NCBI RefSeq assembly: GCF_039536205.1 | Contig: NZ_BAAAYL010000001.1 | Span: 1,860,001-1,924,000, forward strand | Length of the DNA stretch: 64,000 nucleotides | Direction: 5' to 3' | Source: Streptomyces sannanensis | GTDB taxonomy: Bacteria; Actinomycetota; Actinomycetes; Streptomycetales; Streptomycetaceae | Part shown: one piece after another, positions 60,749 to 64,000 of the stretch | How the letters are laid out: each line of letters starts with the position of its first letter | Position numbering within the stretch: the stretch's first letter is position 1 | The notes under the pieces: model-generated | Told to the model about the DNA's origin: nothing | The model's database searches: none | What the model saw: only the letters and a program-made list of their open reading frames with translations | Made by a program: the position numbers and the translations under genes

Positions 60749-61669
60749 CTACCGGTACTCCTCCGCCGTGCGGTCCGCGCCACCGTTCACGACGTCACGG
60801 ATGTACGCCCACGCGTCCGGCCGGCTTCCGTCCGCGTCGGTGAAGCCGTACTCCCCGGCCAGCTGACCGCTGCTCAGCGACTGCCCGTTCCACCGGTGCC
60901 GTTCCGGGTCGGCCGCGAGCGCGGCGACCGCGCGGCCGACGAACACCGGCGATTCGGAGATCGCGAAATCCGGCTGCTCGGCGATCGCGTCGCGCCAGTT
61001 CTCCTCCTGGACCCCGAAGTGGTCCAGCATCTGCTCGGAGCGCAGCCAGCCGGGGGTCACGGACACCGCCGTGCAGCCCTCGCTCTTGAGGTCCTCGCCC
61101 AGCGCGAACGCCATCCGGATCGGGGCGTTCTTGGTGAGGTCGTAGTAGAAGTTCTCGCGGAAGCCCTTGTTGGACTCGGACGTACCGTCCGTGATCTCGA
61201 CGACGAGCCCGCCCGGGTGCCGTACCAGCAGGGGCAGTGCGCAGCTGCTGGTGATGATGTGGGACTTCACGCCGAGCTCCAGCATGCGCAGTCCGTGCCC
61301 GAGTTCGGTCTCCCACATCTTCTTGCCGAAGACGACCAGGTGTTCGCCGCCCCAGAGGTCGTTGACGAGGATGTCGAGCCGGCCGTGCGTGCGGTCGATG
61401 CGCTCGATCAGGGCCTTGACCTCGTCCGGCACCAGATGGTCCGTCGGGACGGCGATACCGACACCTCCCGCCGCCGTGACGAGCTCGGCGGTCTCCTCGA
61501 TCGTCTCCGTCGTCCGGCCGACCTCGCTGGTCCTCTCCCGGGTGGTGCGTCCGGTGACGAAGACGGTGGCGCCCGCGGCACCGAGTTGTACGGCGATGGC
61601 CCGGCCGGCGCCGCGTGTGGCGCCCGCGACGAGGGCGACCCTTCCGTTCAGTGGCTTGTCCTGAGTCAT
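60749..61669 (-). CDS. Short-chain dehydrogenase/reductase
   Basis: A 306-residue SDR starting at ATG 61669. The cofactor motif is GRVALVAGATRGAGRAIAVQ (TGxxxGxG variant), followed by VFVTGRTTRER, whose Arg residues suggest NADP. The NNAG region is altered to DILVNDLWGGE and the catalytic Tyr-Lys is in NFYYDLTKNAPIRMAFAL. This longer SDR branch is common in actinobacteria and has no assigned substrate. It is divergent from the DUF4240 gene. Confidence 0.9.
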   Translation of the reverse strand: MTQDKPLNGRVALVAGATRGAGRAIAVQLGAAGATVFVTGRTTRERTSEVGRTTETIEETAELVTAAGGVGIAVPTDHLVPDEVKALIERIDRTHGRLDILVNDLWGGEHLVVFGKKMWETELGHGLRMLELGVKSHIITSSCALPLLVRHPGGLVVEITDGTSESNKGFRENFYYDLTKNAPIRMAFALGEDLKSEGCTAVSVTPGWLRSEQMLDHFGVQEENWRDAIAEQPDFAISESPVFVGRAVAALAADPERHRWNGQSLSSGQLAGEYGFTDADGSRPDAWAYIRDVVNGGADRTAEEYR

Positions 61670-61756
61670 GGAACGACCGTCGCACGTAAACACGACATCT
61701 TCTGTCCGGCTTTTCCGCGTGCGAGCCGTGCCGCCAACCCCGATGCTTGTCCCGTG

Positions 61757-62281
61757 ATGGAAGAGTCGGAGTTCTGGGAGATCGTCGACAGCACCCGGGA
61801 GGCCGCCGGGGGCGACCCCGACGAACATGCCGACCTGCTCGTCGAACGGCTGCTCCAGCTGGACCCTGAATCCGTGGTCGACTTCGCGAGACATTTCGAG
61901 TCCCGCTACAACCGCGCGTACCAATGGGATCTGTGGGGCGCCGCTGCGGTGGTGCTCGGCGGGGCGACCGACGATGCCTTCGACTCCTTCCGGTGCTGGC
62001 TGATCGGGCAAGGCCGCCATGTCTTCGAGGGGTCCGTGCACGACGCGGACGCTCTCGCCGATCTCCTGGACGATTTCGACGAGGAGATCGACGGGGACGG
62101 TCTGGAGCTGGGTTTCGCGGCGGACGAGGCGTACGAGGAGCTCACCGGCATCGAGACACCGGAATTGGGGCTGCCGGAACCGGCCCCGGAGCCGGAGGGC
62201 GAGCCGGTCGGCCTGGAGGACGACACGGCCCTGGCGGAACGTTTCCCCAGGCTCTGGGAACGCTTCCGGCCGCGGCCATAG
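61757..62281 (+). CDS. DUF4240 domain protein
   Basis: A 174-residue acidic protein starting at ATG 61757. The DUF4240 core is EESEFWEIVDSTREAAGGDP, VVDFARHFESRYNRAYQWDL, WGAAAVVLGGATDDAFDSFR, CWLIGQGRHVFEGSV. A very acidic, Pro-rich tail follows (LPEPAPEPEGEPVGLEDDT). The family is widespread in Streptomyces, with unknown function. Confidence 0.9.
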   Translation: MEESEFWEIVDSTREAAGGDPDEHADLLVERLLQLDPESVVDFARHFESRYNRAYQWDLWGAAAVVLGGATDDAFDSFRCWLIGQGRHVFEGSVHDADALADLLDDFDEEIDGDGLELGFAADEAYEELTGIETPELGLPEPAPEPEGEPVGLEDDTALAERFPRLWERFRPRP

Positions 62282-62594
62282 GTCTGTGCTACCGGGTTTA
62301 TTCGCAGTGCACCGGGCTTCAGCCCGGTGGTGAAGCGAATCTGAGAACTGCTCTGACCTCAGCTGTGTGCACAGGTCTGCACTGTTGGCCTCGGCCCGGG
62401 TCAGAGCGGCCGGTTCTGCTGCTCGATGTATCACGATGCTGAGGGGCGCGCTGCCGGCGGACCCGGCGAAGTAGGGCCCGGACGACATGCGTTGTGCCCG
62501 CCGGTAGTGGCGGTCGAGGTTGGGGACTCCTGGCGGGGTCTGCGTGAGGAGACGTCCTTGATCCCGACACCACAGCCCTCAACGGCCCGGTAGG

Positions 62595-62633
62595 CGGGAA
62601 TCGCCCTCGTACACGAGGGGCGAAGGATGTCAA
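62595..62633 (+). mobile_element. Probable right end of an IS200/IS605-like element
   Basis: GCGGGAATCGCCCTCG, TACACGAGGGGCGA, AGGATGTCAA resembles the right end of many actinobacterial IS200/IS605 elements: a GC-rich hairpin preceded by GAATC and followed by GATGTCAA. The arms TCGCCCTCGT and ACGAGGGGCGA pair with one bulge. No TnpB frame is intact in 62282-62594; that stretch also holds a small hairpin (CCGGGCTTCAGCCCGG, near 62312-62327) and otherwise nothing I can support. The element identification is from memory of the consensus. Confidence 0.45.
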
Positions 62634-63235
62634 ACGGTCCGCGGGATCTGCTGGGCCTGCTTGCGGATGGCGAACGAGGTGACGATCTCGACCACGCCCA
62701 GCGCGATCAGCCAAATGCCACCGACGATGGTCAGCAGCGAGATCGACGTGAGGGGCGCGGCGATCAGCACGACCCCACCGAGGACGCTGACGACGCCGAA
62801 GAAGATCTGCCAGCCACGGGCGGGCATCGCCCGGTCGGAGACCGCGGCGACGAGGTGGAGGATGCCGCGGATCAGCCAGCCGATGCCGATCCACAGGGCC
62901 AGCAGCAGTACGGACTGCAGCTCGTCGCGCAGGCAGAACAGCCCCAGCAGGATGCACAGGGCGCCGCTGATGAAGCCCAGCACCCTCAGCCCGGTGGAGA
63001 CATGGGTGCCGAACGCGGCGACGATCTGCACGATCCCGATGATCAGCAGATAGAGACCGAAAAGCACACCGACGACCAGCAGCGTCTTTTCCGGCCACAC
63101 CAGGACCAGGACGCCCAGGACCAGGGAGGCGAGGCCGGCGATCAGGATCGCCTGCCAGGCCCAGCGGGACAGGAAGTGCAGCGGGCCCTCCTCGTTCGGG
63201 GGACTCGACGCCGGCTGAGTGTACTGACCGTTCAT
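62630..63235 (-). CDS. DUF308/HdeD-family membrane protein
   Basis: A 201-residue protein starting at ATG 63235 with six transmembrane helices in three pairs: AILIAGLASLVLGVLVLVWP, LLVVGVLFGLYLLIIGIVQI, LGFISGALCILLGLFCL, LLALWIGIGWLIRGILHLV and two more. This is the HdeD/DUF308 build of repeated two-helix units. HdeD is acid-stress related in enterobacteria; the actinobacterial role is unknown. Its stop codon lies inside the GATGTCAA of the IS200/IS605-like end, so the last residues may be altered. Confidence 0.9.
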   Translation of the reverse strand: MNGQYTQPASSPPNEEGPLHFLSRWAWQAILIAGLASLVLGVLVLVWPEKTLLVVGVLFGLYLLIIGIVQIVAAFGTHVSTGLRVLGFISGALCILLGLFCLRDELQSVLLLALWIGIGWLIRGILHLVAAVSDRAMPARGWQIFFGVVSVLGGVVLIAAPLTSISLLTIVGGIWLIALGVVEIVTSFAIRKQAQQIPRTV

Positions 63236-63321
63236 ACGGTCCACGTTCGCTGGCACGAGCCCCCCGCACGATCCGGCGGGGCCGGACGGGTGAATCCCGC
63301 CCGGGACCAGTAGTGCCGGGA

Positions 63322-63480
63322 TCAGTAGTGCGTACCGCCGTCGATGCGATCTCGGTGCCCGTGATGAAGGCGCCGTCCTCGGAGCCCAGCATGGCGACCG
63401 CACCCGCGACGGTCTCGGGGCCGGCGAAGCCCTGGCCGATGCCCGGGCTGACCGAACGATTGGCGGCGCGCACCGCCAGG
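63322..63480 (-). pseudogene. C-terminal remnant of an SDR oxidoreductase
   Basis: The frame reads GIGQGFAGPETVAGAVAMLG, SEDGAFITGTEI and then, after a one-base loss, IDGGTHY and a stop at 63322. That is the usual end of an SDR (ITGTEIRIDGGTHY). Upstream it runs into repeat C at 63507-63543, and no cofactor-binding part is present. The rest of 63236-63619 shows nothing else. Confidence 0.75.
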
Positions 63481-63506
63481 CGGGCCCGTGCGGGGCGGCA
63501 AGCTCC

Positions 63507-63543
63507 AGCCCGTCCGGCGCTTGAGGACGGACACTCCGGCCCG
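63507..63543. repeat. Dispersed repeat C, inverted orientation
   Basis: AGCCCGTCCGGCGCTTGAGG followed by ACGGACACTCCGGCCCG. Its reverse complement equals the C element at 45928-45969 and those at 30627-30712. It lies at the truncation point of the SDR remnant. Confidence 0.8.
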
Positions 63544-63619
63544 TCGTGCGGAGAACGGCAACCGGCGTCCGGCGCTCGCGGGCCCACCGCCCGCAGGGCG
63601 GTCCCCCGGGGCCGTACCC

Positions 63620-64000
63620 CTACACGCTGCGACCCATGAGCACGTCGTCGACGTACTCGCCGTCGAGCAGGAGCTCCCCCGGGAGGATGCCTTCGACGGC
63701 ATAGCCTTCGGACTCGTACAGCTTGCGCGCCGGGGTGTTGTGGGCCAGGACGCGCAGCCATATCCGGATCGCGCCCTGTCGCCGTGCTTCGTCTGCCGCG
63801 GCGCGCAGCAGGGCGCGTGCCGTACCCAGCCCGCGGGCCCACTCGGCCACGACCAGGCCCTGGATCTGGCGCACATGGGCGTTCGAGGCGAGCGGGCTCG
63901 GCCGGCCCAGTCGGATGTACCCCGCGATGCTCCGGTCGTCCGACTCCGCGACCAGGATCTCCTCGCGTGGGTTGCGCTCGGTGAAGAACGGGCCGTACGG
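63620..64000 (-). CDS. GNAT-family N-acetyltransferase, 5' end cut by window edge
   Basis: 126 codons are visible, without the start. The acetyl-CoA-binding region is IQGLVVAEWARGLGTARALL, a variant of the R/Q-x-x-G-x-G/A motif. The end of the fold follows with RIWLRVLAHNTPARKLYESE, GYAVEGILPGELLLDGEYVD, DVLMGRSV. Upstream residues (EEILVAESDDRSIAGYIRLG) are the second and third strands. The substrate is unknown. Confidence 0.88.
   Translation of the reverse strand, partial: PYGPFFTERNPREEILVAESDDRSIAGYIRLGRPSPLASNAHVRQIQGLVVAEWARGLGTARALLRAAADEARRQGAIRIWLRVLAHNTPARKLYESEGYAVEGILPGELLLDGEYVDDVLMGRSV

Noticed and set aside
1..64000. tRNA, rRNA or replication origin
   Set aside because: I found no cloverleaf with a GTTCGAATC-type T arm, no rRNA segment and no DnaA-box cluster.

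Overview
The window is high-GC actinobacterial chromosome. GC-rich third codon positions, GTG starts, the actinobacterial bcc-aa3 respiratory genes and the XRE/DUF397 gene pairs all point to Streptomyces. From memory, the order NlpC/P60 - YacP - rhomboid - Lrp - trpD - qcrBAC/ctaE - ctaFDC - cysteine desulfurase - kinase - erpA - nadA - pspA - cob genes - pepA - lpd - sucB - gntR - aceE matches the SCO2136-SCO2184 core region of S. coelicolor. The species is an inference, since no search was possible.

Layout. 1-7 kb: a cell-wall hydrolase (cut by the left edge), an NYN/YacP protein, a small zinc ribbon, a rhomboid protease with a coupled Lrp-type sensor domain, a class V aminotransferase behind a SAM-IV riboswitch, and trpD. 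7-17 kb: the respiratory supercomplex genes (ctaE-qcrCAB and ctaC-ctaD-ctaF, both leftward), with a degenerate receiver protein and an L,D-transpeptidase between them. 17-24 kb: a cysteine desulfurase-TusA fusion, a PfkB kinase, a membrane-anchored protein, an ErpA-type Fe-S carrier and nadA (an Fe-S enzyme), so Fe-S and sulfur genes are grouped.

24.2-28.6 kb is an accessory island. It begins exactly at the end of nadA, and a decayed second copy of the nadA 3' end lies about 0.9 kb downstream. It holds a two-gene module of unknown function, broken lipoprotein, HExxH and Rpn-type genes, and an XRE/DUF397 pair. 28.6-39.3 kb returns to core genes: a two-component system, PspAA-PspA, a methyltransferase, cobU-cobT-cobS and membrane proteins. 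39.3-43.9 kb is a second accessory region: an anti-sigma-type kinase, XRE/DUF397, remnants of an integrase, transposases, a possible toxin tip and an FG-GAP protein. It lies between a deleted partial copy and the intact copy of the genes that follow.

43.9-50.5 kb is a five-gene leftward operon: an Agd3-like deacetylase, a PelF-like GT4 glycosyltransferase, a membrane protein, a spherulin-4 (GH135-type) glycosidase and a GH114 endo-alpha-1,4-polygalactosaminidase. This parts list strongly resembles the fungal galactosaminogalactan cluster and the Pel systems, and it is the most interesting system in the window. 50.8-59.6 kb holds pepA, the 2-oxoacid dehydrogenase genes lpd and sucB, a GntR regulator and aceE. 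59.7-64 kb holds a WYL regulator, an SDR, a DUF4240 protein, a DUF308 protein abutting an IS200/IS605-like end, an SDR remnant and a GNAT gene cut by the right edge.

A striking feature at all scales is a set of short dispersed palindromic repeats (called A, B and C here). They sit in intergenic regions and inside one coding sequence, and single arms are expanded into tandem arrays at three loci.
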